A stretch of 64,000 nt of DNA from Kibdelosporangium philippinense (GCF_021390435.2 NZ_JAJVCN010000001.1:2666001-2730000); one strand, 5' to 3'. Shown: positions 19,812-29,435, counted from the first letter of the stretch. Program-made: numbers and translations. Notes: generated from the sequence alone by a model not told the origin.

Positions 19812-22800
19812 TTCGCTGCGATCTTGTCCAGCTGGTTCTGCGGCAACGACACCAGCGGCACGTCCGACGGCGTCAGCGCGGACACCTGACCCCCGCGCGC
19901 CTGCTCCACGAGCGTCTCCAGCGCCGCCAGCCAGGCCTGGGCGATACTGTCCACTTCGGACTGAGTGTGTGCACCGGTCCACGACCAGGTCGCCTTGAGG
20001 ACCGGCCCCTCGGCCCGGTCCTCCGTGACGATGTCGATCTCCAGTGGCCGGTGCTGGATCCGTGATCGCGGCAGCCGCTCGGCAGCGGGCACCCAATAGC
20101 CGTCCGGGATGTCGAAGCGGCCCAGGTAGTTGAAGCCGATCGCGGGATCGGCCGCGCCGTTGAGCAGTCCGTAGCCGATGCCGTTGTTCGGCACCGCCCG
20201 CAGCTTTTCCTTGACCTGCTTGAGAGTCTCGCCAGGCGTGCCGGCCGGTGCCAGCGTGACCGGGTAGACCGTGGTGAACCAGCCGACCGTGTGGCTCAGG
20301 TCGGCGCCGGGTACGAGATGTTCCTCGCGGCCGTGGCCTTCCAGCGCAACGGTTTCGGCCTTGCCCAGCGCGGTCGCGAGCGCGGCCAGCAGCACGTCCT
20401 GCACACCTGCGCGGAACGCACCGGGTACCTCGCGCAGAAGCGCGCCTGCCAGGTCGCCGCCGATCTCGACGGTGCGCCAGCCCGCGGTCGGACCGGGACG
20501 CACCGGTTCGGTGACAGTGAAGGCTTGCTGCCGCCACCACTGCGCCTCGGAGTCCGGGGGAGTGGGCAGGTTCCTGGCCCACCAACGGAACGACGTCGGC
20601 ACCGGGTCGAGCTTGACCGCGTTGCCCGCCACCCGAGCCGTGAACGCCTGCTCCAGGTCGCCCGCCAGCACCCGCCACGACACGCTGTCCACCGCGAGAT
20701 GGTGGACAGCGAGGAGCAACCGGCCCGGCGTCGACGGCCCGAGGTCGAACCACACGGCCCGCACGAGCGTGCCCGCTGCGGGATCCAACTCGGCCGAAAC
20801 GCGCTCGAACTCCCGGCGTACCAACGGTTCCAGCTCGCCGTCGACCTGAACGTGGGTGAACACGCCGTCCGGCGTGGCGGCCGGCACGGTGAGCACCCCG
20901 TCAGCGAACCGGGCGCGCAGCATGTCGTGGTGCTCCAGCAAAGCGCTCACGGCCTCGGCGAACGGCTCTGGACCGTCGGCAGGAGGCACGCGCAGCAGCG
21001 CGGACTGAGCCATCTTCTCGTCGCCGGATGTCGTCCACCAACGGATGATCGGCGTCAGTGGCACGTCACCCACACCGCGCGCACGCTCCTCGTCATACGC
21101 GGCAGGCGGTTCGCCGACCACACGGGCCAGCGCGGCGGCGTTCTGGAACTCGAAGACCTGGCGCGGCGAGATCCGCAGCCCGGCCGACCGGGCCCGGGTC
21201 ACGAACTGAATGGACAGGATGCTGTCGCCACCGAGGGTGAAGAAGTTGTCGTCCGGGCTGACCCGATCGAGCTTCAGCACCTCGGCCATCAGCCCGCACA
21301 GCAGCTTCTCGGCCGCTGTCTCCGCGTCCCGGCCACCGGTCTGCTCCGCGGGAGGTTCCGGCAGCGCCTTGCGGTTGACCTTGCCCGACGGCAGCAACGG
21401 GAACTCGTCGAGGAACACGAACCGTTGCGGCACCATGTGATCCGGTAGCCGGGTCCGCAGCCAGTCGCCCAGATCGTCCACTTCGGACCCGATGTGGTAG
21501 CCGACGAGACGCTTGTCGCGCAGCAAAACCACCGCCCGGCGCACGTCCTCGTGCTGTTCCAGGACAGCCTCGATCTCCTCCAGTTCGACCCGCATGCCGC
21601 GGATCTTGATCTGGTTGTCGGCGCGGCCGAGGAACTCCAGCGTGCCGTCCGGGCACCAGCGTGCCAGGTCGCCGGTGCGGTACAGGCGGGAACCGGGCGG
21701 CCCGAACGGATCGGCGACGAACGCCGCTGCCGTGCGGCCCGGGTCGTTGATGTAGCCGCGTCCCAAGTAGACGCCACCCGCGTACAGCTCACCGGGCACA
21801 CCGACGGGCACCCGCCGCAGGTTCGTGTCGAGCACATGCAGCTGCGTATTGCCGTTCGGGTGGCCGATCGACACCGCACCGCGCATCGCGCTCGGCTCGC
21901 GGTACACGATGTGGCTGACGCCGATCGTCGCCTCGGCCGGCCCGTAGCCGTGGTACATCACCGCGTCGCTGAGCGCGCGGAACCTGGCGAACAGCTCCGG
22001 CGTGAGCACCTCGCCACCGCACCAGACGTGCTTGAGCGACCGTCCGCGCCGCTCGAAGTCCGGCAGGCTGACTAGCAGGTCGAGGATCGACGACGGCAGA
22101 TAGGTGTACGTGACGCCGTGCCGCTCGATGATTTCGGCCAGGTAATCGATGTCGCGCTCGCCGCCGGGCTCGGCGATGACGAGCTTGGCGCCGGTGGTCA
22201 GCGGCAGGAACACCTCGTTGATCGAGATGTCGAACCCGAGCGGCGCTTTGAACAGCCCGCCGTCACCCGGCCCGAAGCCGAGCAGTTCCCGCTGCCACAG
22301 CAGCCGGTGCGTGATGGCCCGGTGCCTGATCATCGCGCCTTTGGGCCGGCCGGTCGACCCGGACGTGTAGATCACGTACGCGAGACTCTCGGGCTCGATG
22401 TGGACGCCGAGGTTCTCCGCGTTTTCGCTGGCCAGATCGACGTGCAGCACCGGGATGTTCAGGTCGCGCACCGGTTCGTCGTGCTCCGGCCCGCTCAGCA
22501 CCGCGGTGAACCTGGCGCTGTCGGCCACTTCGGCGATTCGCTGCCGTGGCCACGAGGGTTCGAGTGGCACGAACGCGCCACCGGCCTTTTCGACGGCGAG
22601 CAGCCCGACGACGAGCTCGAGCGATCGTTCCCAGTGCATGCCGACCGTGCGCTCCGGCCCGACGCCCGCCTCCTGGAGCCGGCGGGCCAGGTGGTTGGCC
22701 TTGGCGTTGAGTTCGGCGTAGGTCAGCGACCGCTCGTGGAACTCGACCGCGACGGCCTGCGGAGTGCGGGCCACCTGCTCCTCGACCATCGCGGTGAGGG

Positions 22801-25800
22801 TGGTCGCCAGCCGTTCTTCCGCGGTGTCATTGAAGCCGTCGAGCACCGCACGCTCGGCGTCGTCGAGCAGATCGACGGTATTGATCCGCTGCTCCGGCTC
22901 GGTGACGAGAGTCGTCAGCACCTGGACGAGCCTGCGCGCCAGCGAGTCCACGGTGGACTTATCGAACCGGTCGGCGGAGTAGGTGATCAGGCAGTCGTCG
23001 TCGCCGAAGTGGAACGCCAGGTCGAACTTCGCCCCAGTGACCTCGGTGACGATCTGCTCGACCGCGAGGTCCGCCAGCGCGAGGTCGGTCGCGCCGTCGT
23101 CCCGACGCGACACCATGACCTGGAAAAGCGGGTGAAGGCCCGGCGACCGCGGCGGGTTGAGCGCATCGACGACCTGCTCGAACGGCAGGTCTTGGTGCGA
23201 GAACGCGTCGAGGTCGGCGTCGCGTACCTGTGCCAGCAGCTCGCGGAACGTCGGGTTGCCGGACACGTCGGTACGCAGCACGAGCGTATTGACGAAGTAC
23301 CCGACCACGTCGTCGACGGCGGCGTCGGTGCGGCCAGCGACCGGCGTGCCCAGCGGGACGTCCTCGCCCGCACCCATCGCCGCGAGCAGGACGGCGGTGG
23401 CGGCCTGGCCGATCATCAGCTCGGTGACGCCGAGCTTGCGGCCCAGCGCACGGATTTGCCCGGCGAGACCGTCAGGGAACTCGATGGTGACGCTGCCCGC
23501 GTCGCGGGTCGCCTCGCGCGGGCGTGCGCGGTCGGCTGGGAGTGCGATCACCTCGGGGAGGCCTGCCAGCTTGCTTGTCCAGTACGCGCGCTCGTCGTCG
23601 GTGGGGAGTTCTTGTTGCCAGAGCGCGAAGTCGGCGTACTGGACCGGGAGGGGCGTCCACTGTGGAGCCTCGCCTTGCCGTCGCGCTGCGTAGGCCGTGG
23701 CCAGATCGCGGAACAGCGGACGGGCCGACCACTCGTCGGCCGCGGAGTGGTGCACGACCAGGGTGAGGACGTGTTCCGCGGGGCCGACGGCCAGCAGTTC
23801 GGCGCGGAAGGGGATTTCCTGGTCGAGCCGGAACGGCCGGTTCGTCGCCGCCGCTACGAACTCCGCGTCGTCGAGCCCCTCGTCGAGCCCGGAGCGCCGA
23901 ACCATCTTGACGAGAGGTGCGTCCTGCACGTGCTGGCCTTCGTCGGACAGCAGCGTCCGCAGCGACTCGTGCCGAGCTACCACGTCAGCGATTGCGGCGT
24001 CCAAGGCATCGACATCGAGCCGTCCGGTCAGCCGAGCCGCGAACGGGACGTTGTATGTGGCGTCCGGCCCTTCCAGCCGATACAGGAACCACAGACTCCG
24101 TTGCGCCGCGGACATCGGCACGACCGCTGGACGTTCTCGCGCCACCAGCTCGGGCCGCCGGGCACCACCGTCCAGCGACCGCGCCAGCCGAGCGACCGTG
24201 GGCGCGTCGAACACCGCACGGATCCGCAGGTCGACGTTCAGCGTGCGGCGGATCCGGCTGACCAGTTTGGTCGCGAGCAGCGAATGCCCGCCCAGCGCGA
24301 AGAAGTCGTCGTCCCGGCCGACCCGCTCGACGCCGAGCACGTCGGCGAACAGCCCGGCCAGCACCTGCTCGCGCGGATCACGGGCCGCCTCCCCGGCGGC
24401 CTGCGTGACCTCGGGCAACGGCAGTGCCTTGCGGTTGAGCTTGCCGTTGGGCGTCAACGGCATCTCGGCGAGCACGATGATCGTCGACGGCACCAGCTGC
24501 TCGGGCAGCTGGTCCCGCAGCGCCCGCCGTGCCGCCGTGAGATCGAGTCCGTCGCCGACCACGTAACCGATCAGTTGCTGGCGTTCGGTGAACACATGAG
24601 CCGCTGCCGCACGCACCCCCGGCAACGCCATCAGGGCGGCCTCGATCTCGCCGAGCTCCACCCGGATGCCGCGGATCTTGACCTGGTCGTCGGACCGACC
24701 GAGGTACTCCAGCGCCACGCCGTTCCAGCGCACCACGTCACCAGTGCGGTAAAGCCGTCGTCCCGCGGTGAAAGGATTGGCGACGAACCGCGACGCGGTG
24801 AGGCCTGGTCGGTTGAGGTACCCGTCGGCGAGTTGGATGCCGCCCAGGTACAGCTCACCCGCCACGCCTTCCGGCACTGGCCGCAGGTACCCGTCCAGTA
24901 CGTAAACCTGACTGTTCCAGCACGGCACGCCGATCGGCACGGTGCCGTTTCCGACGCCGGCTGACGCGGGCCAGTAGGTGATCTGGAGAGTCGCTTCTGT
25001 TGGCCCGTAAAGGTTGTGGACGTGAGGAAGAGCGGCACCCAGGTCGGAGGGCAGTGCTTCTCCGACGAGGATGATGCGTTTGAGCGATGACGGCCGGGCG
25101 CCGGACTCGACGAACGCACGGAACATCGACGGGACGAAGTGGATCGTTGTGATGCCCGAGCGGTCGATCAGGTCGGCGAGGTAGGCCGGATCCTTGTGGC
25201 CCTCGGGCTTCGCCACCACGAGCGTGGCGCCGGTGATGAGCGGCCAGAAGAACTCCCACACCGAGATGTCGAACGACGATGGCGTCTTCTGCAGTACGCG
25301 GTCGTCGGCGGTGAGCCGGTACTCATCCTGCATCCACAACAGGTGGTTCACGATCGCCCGCTGCGACACCACGACACCCTTGGGACGCCCAGTGGAGCCG
25401 GACGTGAAGATCACGTACGCCGCATCGCCCGGCGTGGGGCGCCGCACGGGAGCGGTGGGTCCGTCGAGCAGACCGGGTTCCAGCACCACGACCGGCTGGG
25501 CGTCCTCGATCATCATCGCGAGGCGGTCGGCCGGATACGACGGGTCCAACGGCAGGTAGGCGGCACCGGCACGCTGAACGGCGTGCAGCGCGATGATCAG
25601 TTCCAGCGAGCGGTCCAGGTGCACGCCGACGATCGAGCCGGGACGGACACCGCGAGCGGCGAGTTGGCCTGCCAGTTCGTCGACTCGGGCGTCGAACTCG
25701 CGGTAGGTCAGCGACGAGTCCTCGTAGACCACGGCGGTGGCGTCCGGAGTACGGCCGGCCTGCGCGGAGAACAGCTCCACAAGCGTCGTGTCGGGCACGG

Positions 25801-27091
25801 GATGCGCGGTCGCGTTCGGCACCTCGACCACGGCGTGGAACTCAGCGGGGGAGAGCGGTTCCAGGCGGGCGACGGGCAGGTCCGGCGTGGCGGCGAACCG
25901 TTCAAGCACGTCCAGAAGGCGCGCGGCGACGCGATCGACGGCGGTGAAGCGGGCCGGGTCGTGGGCGAAGCGCAGCGACAGCGACTCGCCCGGGACGACC
26001 AGCAGAGCCAGCGGGTAGTGGGTGGCGTCCCGGGACTCGATCGCGGTGACCAGCGAGTCCTCGAAGTCGGTACCGGGGTAGCTCTCGAAGGCCAGGAGCG
26101 TGTCGAACAGCGTCGGCCGGCCGGCGGCCTGCTGCACGTCGGCGAGACCGAGGTGCTGGTGGTCGAGCAGGGCGGCCTGCTCGGCCTGCACGCGCGTGGC
26201 CAGCTCGGCGAGCGTTTCGGTGGGGGACAAGCGGATGCGGGCCGGCACGGTGTTGATCAGCATGCCGACGATCGACTCGACGCCGGCCACGTCGGGGTGG
26301 CGGCCGGAGACGGTGGCGCCGAAGACGACGTCCTCGCGGCCGGTCTGCTCGCCCAGCACAAGAGCCCACGCCGCTTGCACGACGGAGTTCACGGTGAGGC
26401 CGCGGTCACGGGCGGTGCGGGTGAGCGCGGCCGTCGTCGACGCGGGCAGGGTGGTGTCGACAAAGGAAGGTAAGCCGGATGGCGCACCCTCGGCGGCGAC
26501 GAGCGTCGGGCCGTCCAGCCCGGAGAGCGCGTCGGCCCACGCGCGCGAAGCGGCTTCAGTGTCCTGTTTGGACAGCCAGCTCAGGTAGTCGCGGAACGGC
26601 CGCACGGGCGGCAACGCGTCGCCGGAGTACAGCGTCAGCAGTTCGCGCACGAGAACCGGGGCTGACCAGCCGTCCCACAGCAGGTGGTGCGCCGAGATGA
26701 TCAGCACAGGACCGGTCGCGGTGCGCGCCAGCGTGAAGCGGACCAGCGGTGGCCTGCCGAGGTCGAACGACGCCGTGCGGTCCGATTCCAGCAGGCGCTG
26801 CAACGCCTCGGGGTCCGCGCAGTCGACCTCGCGCCACGGCAGGTCGACAGACCGGTACACGACCTGCACGAACTGGCCGGAGGACTGCGTGCGAAACGAG
26901 GCTCGCAGCGTCGTGTGGCGCCGCATCAGCTGATCGGCGGCCGTGCGCAGCCGGTCGACGGCCACATCGCCGGACAGGTGGAGCACCGTTTGCATGGTGT
27001 AGACGTCGACGCCCTCGCCAAGCAGAGCGTGAAACACCATGCCCTGCTGGAGCGGCGTCAGCGGCTGGACGTCCTCGACGTTCGAGGCCAC
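19796..27091 (-). CDS. NRPS C-A-T-C-A-T-E with a hydroxyornithine-type module
   Basis: The 2431-aa protein has two modules: C1 (HHLLWDG near 134), A1 (core near 560), T1 (LGGHSL near 934), C2 (near 1115), A2 (core near 1575), T2 (LGGDSI near 1955), E (HHLAVDS near 2129). C1 starts LTPLQQGMVFHALL, a DCL-type opening; C2 starts SAAQRSLWFLYRL, LCL-type. A2 reads D-I-N-?-W-G-G-I-G, matching the N5-formyl-N5-hydroxyornithine code DINYWGGIGK known from coelichelin synthetase. A1 is a close relative of the serine A domains of the neighbouring synthetase but its pocket reads D-I-W-H-I-V-L-L-Q, so its substrate has probably changed. C2 has HHSAADE where HHxxxDG is usual. It follows the MbtH-like gene by three bases. 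No TE domain. Confidence 0.93.
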   Translation of the reverse strand: MASNVEDVQPLTPLQQGMVFHALLGEGVDVYTMQTVLHLSGDVAVDRLRTAADQLMRRHTTLRASFRTQSSGQFVQVVYRSVDLPWREVDCADPEALQRLLESDRTASFDLGRPPLVRFTLARTATGPVLIISAHHLLWDGWSAPVLVRELLTLYSGDALPPVRPFRDYLSWLSKQDTEAASRAWADALSGLDGPTLVAAEGAPSGLPSFVDTTLPASTTAALTRTARDRGLTVNSVVQAAWALVLGEQTGREDVVFGATVSGRHPDVAGVESIVGMLINTVPARIRLSPTETLAELATRVQAEQAALLDHQHLGLADVQQAAGRPTLFDTLLAFESYPGTDFEDSLVTAIESRDATHYPLALLVVPGESLSLRFAHDPARFTAVDRVAARLLDVLERFAATPDLPVARLEPLSPAEFHAVVEVPNATAHPVPDTTLVELFSAQAGRTPDATAVVYEDSSLTYREFDARVDELAGQLAARGVRPGSIVGVHLDRSLELIIALHAVQRAGAAYLPLDPSYPADRLAMMIEDAQPVVVLEPGLLDGPTAPVRRPTPGDAAYVIFTSGSTGRPKGVVVSQRAIVNHLLWMQDEYRLTADDRVLQKTPSSFDISVWEFFWPLITGATLVVAKPEGHKDPAYLADLIDRSGITTIHFVPSMFRAFVESGARPSSLKRIILVGEALPSDLGAALPHVHNLYGPTEATLQITYWPASAGVGNGTVPIGVPCWNSQVYVLDGYLRPVPEGVAGELYLGGIQLADGYLNRPGLTASRFVANPFTAGRRLYRTGDVVRWNGVALEYLGRSDDQVKIRGIRVELGEIEAALMALPGVRAAAAHVFTERQQLIGYVVGDGLDLTAARRALRDQLPEQLVPSTIIVLAEMPLTPNGKLNRKALPLPEVTQAAGEAARDPREQVLAGLFADVLGVERVGRDDDFFALGGHSLLATKLVSRIRRTLNVDLRIRAVFDAPTVARLARSLDGGARRPELVARERPAVVPMSAAQRSLWFLYRLEGPDATYNVPFAARLTGRLDVDALDAAIADVVARHESLRTLLSDEGQHVQDAPLVKMVRRSGLDEGLDDAEFVAAATNRPFRLDQEIPFRAELLAVGPAEHVLTLVVHHSAADEWSARPLFRDLATAYAARRQGEAPQWTPLPVQYADFALWQQELPTDDERAYWTSKLAGLPEVIALPADRARPREATRDAGSVTIEFPDGLAGQIRALGRKLGVTELMIGQAATAVLLAAMGAGEDVPLGTPVAGRTDAAVDDVVGYFVNTLVLRTDVSGNPTFRELLAQVRDADLDAFSHQDLPFEQVVDALNPPRSPGLHPLFQVMVSRRDDGATDLALADLAVEQIVTEVTGAKFDLAFHFGDDDCLITYSADRFDKSTVDSLARRLVQVLTTLVTEPEQRINTVDLLDDAERAVLDGFNDTAEERLATTLTAMVEEQVARTPQAVAVEFHERSLTYAELNAKANHLARRLQEAGVGPERTVGMHWERSLELVVGLLAVEKAGGAFVPLEPSWPRQRIAEVADSARFTAVLSGPEHDEPVRDLNIPVLHVDLASENAENLGVHIEPESLAYVIYTSGSTGRPKGAMIRHRAITHRLLWQRELLGFGPGDGGLFKAPLGFDISINEVFLPLTTGAKLVIAEPGGERDIDYLAEIIERHGVTYTYLPSSILDLLVSLPDFERRGRSLKHVWCGGEVLTPELFARFRALSDAVMYHGYGPAEATIGVSHIVYREPSAMRGAVSIGHPNGNTQLHVLDTNLRRVPVGVPGELYAGGVYLGRGYINDPGRTAAAFVADPFGPPGSRLYRTGDLARWCPDGTLEFLGRADNQIKIRGMRVELEEIEAVLEQHEDVRRAVVLLRDKRLVGYHIGSEVDDLGDWLRTRLPDHMVPQRFVFLDEFPLLPSGKVNRKALPEPPAEQTGGRDAETAAEKLLCGLMAEVLKLDRVSPDDNFFTLGGDSILSIQFVTRARSAGLRISPRQVFEFQNAAALARVVGEPPAAYDEERARGVGDVPLTPIIRWWTTSGDEKMAQSALLRVPPADGPEPFAEAVSALLEHHDMLRARFADGVLTVPAATPDGVFTHVQVDGELEPLVRREFERVSAELDPAAGTLVRAVWFDLGPSTPGRLLLAVHHLAVDSVSWRVLAGDLEQAFTARVAGNAVKLDPVPTSFRWWARNLPTPPDSEAQWWRQQAFTVTEPVRPGPTAGWRTVEIGGDLAGALLREVPGAFRAGVQDVLLAALATALGKAETVALEGHGREEHLVPGADLSHTVGWFTTVYPVTLAPAGTPGETLKQVKEKLRAVPNNGIGYGLLNGAADPAIGFNYLGRFDIPDGYWVPAAERLPRSRIQHRPLEIDIVTEDRAEGPVLKATWSWTGAHTQSEVDSIAQAWLAALETLVEQARGGQVSALTPSDVPLVSLPQNQLDKIAAKWRKK
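24663..25790. repeat. A-domain repeat copy 3 (diverged pocket)
   Basis: Third related copy, in the first module of the synthetase at 19.8-27.1 kb. It is similar to copies 1 and 2 over the whole A domain, but the substrate-pocket positions differ (I for V at 236, V for S at 301, L-Q for V-D at 330-331). Confidence 0.7.
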
Positions 27092-27094
27092 GCT

Positions 27095-27301
27095 TCAGCG
27101 CTCGCCGCGGACGAGGCTCAACGGACGCATGTCCGTCCAGTTCGCCTCGATGTACGCGAGGCAGGCCTCGCGAGTGTCCTCGCCGAACACCGTTCGCCAG
27201 CCCTGAGGGACCTCCGCGAACGTCGGCCAGAGCGAGAACTGACCCTCGTCGTTGACGAGCACGTGGAAACGCCCGTTGTCGTCGTCGAAAGGGTTCGGCA
27301 C
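27095..27301 (-). CDS. MbtH-like NRPS accessory protein
   Basis: The 68-aa protein has the MbtH family signature: [19 protein letters not shown], then [15 protein letters not shown] and ending WTDMRPLSL. MbtH proteins bind A domains and are often needed for their folding and activity; this one probably serves the four synthetases downstream. The start is a GTG at 27301 with GGAGG seven bases upstream. It is the first gene of the NRPS operon, and only three bases separate it from the next gene. An iron box lies about 22 bases upstream of the start. Confidence 0.96.
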   Translation of the reverse strand: MPNPFDDDNGRFHVLVNDEGQFSLWPTFAEVPQGWRTVFGEDTREACLAYIEANWTDMRPLSLVRGER

Positions 27302-27322
27302 AGCAAGCCTCCAGGGTGGGGG

Positions 27323-27341
27323 TTAACTGAGGCTTACCTTA
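27323..27341 (-). promoter_or_regulatory. iron box upstream of the mbtH-NRPS operon
   Basis: Read on the minus strand, TAAGGTAAGCCTCAGTTAA matches 13 of 19 positions of the IdeR/DmdR consensus. It lies in the 51-base gap between the alpha/beta hydrolase gene and the MbtH-like gene, which makes it the likely iron-dependent switch for the whole NRPS operon. Confidence 0.7.
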
Positions 27342-27352
27342 GTAAGGCGTGT

Positions 27353-28159
27353 CTAACCATGTCCAGCGGCGAAGAACTCCAGAACTGCGGCGTTGACCAC
27401 GTCCGGACGCTCCAGATAGCCGTAATGGCCGCAGCGCTCCAATTCCACGTACTCGGCACCGGGAATGACGTCCGCGACTTCCCGTGACAAATGCGGCGGG
27501 AGGCGAACGTCGTCGGCGAAACCGATCACCAGGCATGGCACCCGGATATCGGCGTAGGCGTTCAGCCGGCTCGATTCCAGCGTGATGTCCAGGTCCAGCT
27601 GGGCCCGCAACCCCGGCGTCCACAAAGTCGGCGACATCTCGAAGATGTCGAGCCAGTCGGAGATCGCCGCGTCGTTGTTCAACGTGTGCGGGGAGAGGTT
27701 GCGCAACGCGCGGTCGACGGCCTCCTGCCGGGCCGGCAGTACGACGCCCGAATCGATCAGCTCCTTCTCCGCCAGGCTCATCGCGGCGCGCATCACGTCT
27801 GACCGGCCGTGGGTGGCGATCAGCACGGCCTGGGAAACCAGGTCGGGATGGGTCAGCGCCAGCTCCGTCACCACCTGGGCGCCCAGCGAGGTGCCCATCA
27901 GCCTGCACCGGCGCAGTCCCAGGTGCTCGATCAGCCCTGCCGTGTCGGCGACCAGGTCGTCGATGGTGAATCCGGGTTCGGCTGGTGAGATTCCCCGGTT
28001 GTCGAACGTGATCACGCGGTAGCCGGCCTCGACGAGGGCGGGTACCTGGTGCAGGTGCCACACCCTGCCGGTCGCGCCCGCGCCCATGACCAGCACCACG
28101 GGTTCGCCGGAACCTGTGTCCTGGTAGGAGAGTTTCACGCCGGGGAGGTCGGCGAACAC
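27353..28159 (-). CDS. alpha/beta hydrolase, candidate chain-release or siderophore esterase
   Basis: The 268-aa protein has an alpha/beta hydrolase fold. It shows the oxyanion region VVLVMGAGATGRVWHLHQVP, ITFDNRGIS, the nucleophile elbow MGTSLGAQ (Ser), an acid candidate in IGFADDVRLP, and the catalytic His in ERCGHYGYLERPD. Homologs in actinomycete siderophore clusters act as stand-alone thioesterases or siderophore hydrolases; CchJ plays such a part for coelichelin. No synthetase here has a TE domain, so this is the obvious candidate for chain release, though intracellular iron release is also possible. The GTG start lies inside the 3' end of the exporter gene (25-base overlap), so the two are probably co-transcribed. 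Confidence 0.82.
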   Translation of the reverse strand: MFADLPGVKLSYQDTGSGEPVVLVMGAGATGRVWHLHQVPALVEAGYRVITFDNRGISPAEPGFTIDDLVADTAGLIEHLGLRRCRLMGTSLGAQVVTELALTHPDLVSQAVLIATHGRSDVMRAAMSLAEKELIDSGVVLPARQEAVDRALRNLSPHTLNNDAAISDWLDIFEMSPTLWTPGLRAQLDLDITLESSRLNAYADIRVPCLVIGFADDVRLPPHLSREVADVIPGAEYVELERCGHYGYLERPDVVNAAVLEFFAAGHG

Positions 28160-29397
28160 GCCTCACCTCGCAGGTTCGCACGACGCAGACCGGGCATGGT
28201 CAGCGCGACCAGGACAACGCCCGCGACGCAGACGAGACCGCCGGCCACGATTCCCATCGCCGGGCCGAGGAAGCGCGCGGCCAGACCGGCCTCCGCACCG
28301 CCGACCGCGGGCCCGCTGGTCGCCTGTGCGAGCCAGAGGCTGCTCACCCTGCCCTGCAAGCGATCCGGCGTGTTGTGCTGCAACAGCGCACGACGCAGGA
28401 TCTCCGAGGTCGTGTCGGCCGCGCCCGCGACCACCAGGAATGCCAGACCGAGCCACAGCTGCCCGGACAGGCCGAACGCGGTGATTGACAAGCCCCATAG
28501 CAACACGGCCGCGATCAGCGCGCGGCCGCTGTGCCGGAACGTGTTCACCCAGCCGCTGAACAGGCCGCCGACGAACGCGCCCACCGCGGGCGCGGTGTGC
28601 AGCAGGCCCACCGCCTGCGGGCCGCTGCCGAACACTTCGGCCGCCATCTGCGGGAACAGCGCGTACGGCATCGCGAAGATCATCGCCCACAGGTCGATGA
28701 TCAGCAGTCCGCGCACGATCTCGTTGCTCCGCACGAACTTCCATCCCTCGGCGATGGACCGCAAGGGATGTTCCTTCTCCTCGTCGACGCCCTGCGGCCG
28801 CAGCGCGGGCAGCTTCGAGAGCAGCGCGATGCCCACCAGGTAGCCGATCGCGTCGATCCCGAAGCACACCGCCACGCCAGGTCCGGACGCGATCAGGCCC
28901 GCGACCGACGGCCCGACCATCGCGCCGAACTGGCTTGCCAGCGTCAGCAGCGCGCCCGCGGCCGCGAGGCGCACGGGTTCGACCGTGGACGGGATGGCGG
29001 CCATCAGTGCCGATCCGCCGACGCCCGCGACCCCGCCCGCGATGACCGCGGCGACGTAGACGAACCACAACGACGGCGACGGGATCGACGCGTTGACCGC
29101 GAGAGCGCCGAGCACGACCGCGACGATCAATCGCGAGCCGAGGATGAGCCTGCGCCGCTCGCCCCGATCGGCGAGCACACCGCCGGTCAGCAGGCCGACC
29201 AGCAGTGCGGCACCGAACACCAGACCCACCAGACCTACCTGTACGGACGAGCCGGTGATCTGGTAAACGTGCACGTTGATCGCGACGTTCGTCAGCGCTG
29301 TGGTCAGCACGGTCACCGTCTGCGCGGCGAACACCAGGCGGTATGCCGGATCCTCGCGCAGTGGTGTGACGTCGATGACGAGTTCACCGAGACGCAC
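28135..29397 (-). CDS. MFS siderophore exporter, EntS-like
   Basis: The 420-aa membrane protein has about 12 predicted transmembrane helices and belongs to the EntS (enterobactin exporter) group of the major facilitator superfamily. Typical parts are the N-terminal PLREDPAYRLVFAAQTVTVL, VYQITGSSVQVGLVGLV, the loop LADRGERRRLILGSR and the later QHNTPDRLQGRVSSLW. It should export the finished siderophore. The start is a GTG at 29397. The divergent intergenic region with the salicylate ligase holds an iron box that could control both directions. The gene continues into the overlapping hydrolase gene. Confidence 0.9.
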   Translation of the reverse strand: MRLGELVIDVTPLREDPAYRLVFAAQTVTVLTTALTNVAINVHVYQITGSSVQVGLVGLVFGAALLVGLLTGGVLADRGERRRLILGSRLIVAVVLGALAVNASIPSPSLWFVYVAAVIAGGVAGVGGSALMAAIPSTVEPVRLAAAGALLTLASQFGAMVGPSVAGLIASGPGVAVCFGIDAIGYLVGIALLSKLPALRPQGVDEEKEHPLRSIAEGWKFVRSNEIVRGLLIIDLWAMIFAMPYALFPQMAAEVFGSGPQAVGLLHTAPAVGAFVGGLFSGWVNTFRHSGRALIAAVLLWGLSITAFGLSGQLWLGLAFLVVAGAADTTSEILRRALLQHNTPDRLQGRVSSLWLAQATSGPAVGGAEAGLAARFLGPAMGIVAGGLVCVAGVVLVALTMPGLRRANLRGEACSPTSPA

Positions 29398-29416
29398 GGC
29401 ACCATCCCTCCAGTAT

Positions 29417-29435
29417 GTCGGCTAGCCTAACCTAA
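29417..29435. promoter_or_regulatory. iron box in a divergent promoter
   Basis: GTCGGCTAGCCTAACCTAA matches 15 of 19 positions of the IdeR/DmdR consensus, with a perfect right half. It lies in the 68-base gap between the EntS-like exporter (left, minus) and the salicylate ligase operon (right, plus), and probably represses both when iron is ample. Confidence 0.8.

Noticed and set aside
1558..27000. Many long open frames antisense to the NRPS genes, some over 400 codons
   Set aside because: They lie opposite conserved domains, have Arg/Ala/Pro-rich composition typical of GC-rich shadow frames, and carry no recognisable motif.
27353..28159. Calling the alpha/beta hydrolase a definite type II thioesterase
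   Set aside because: It lacks close similarity to classical TEII proteins; family and position support only a candidate role.
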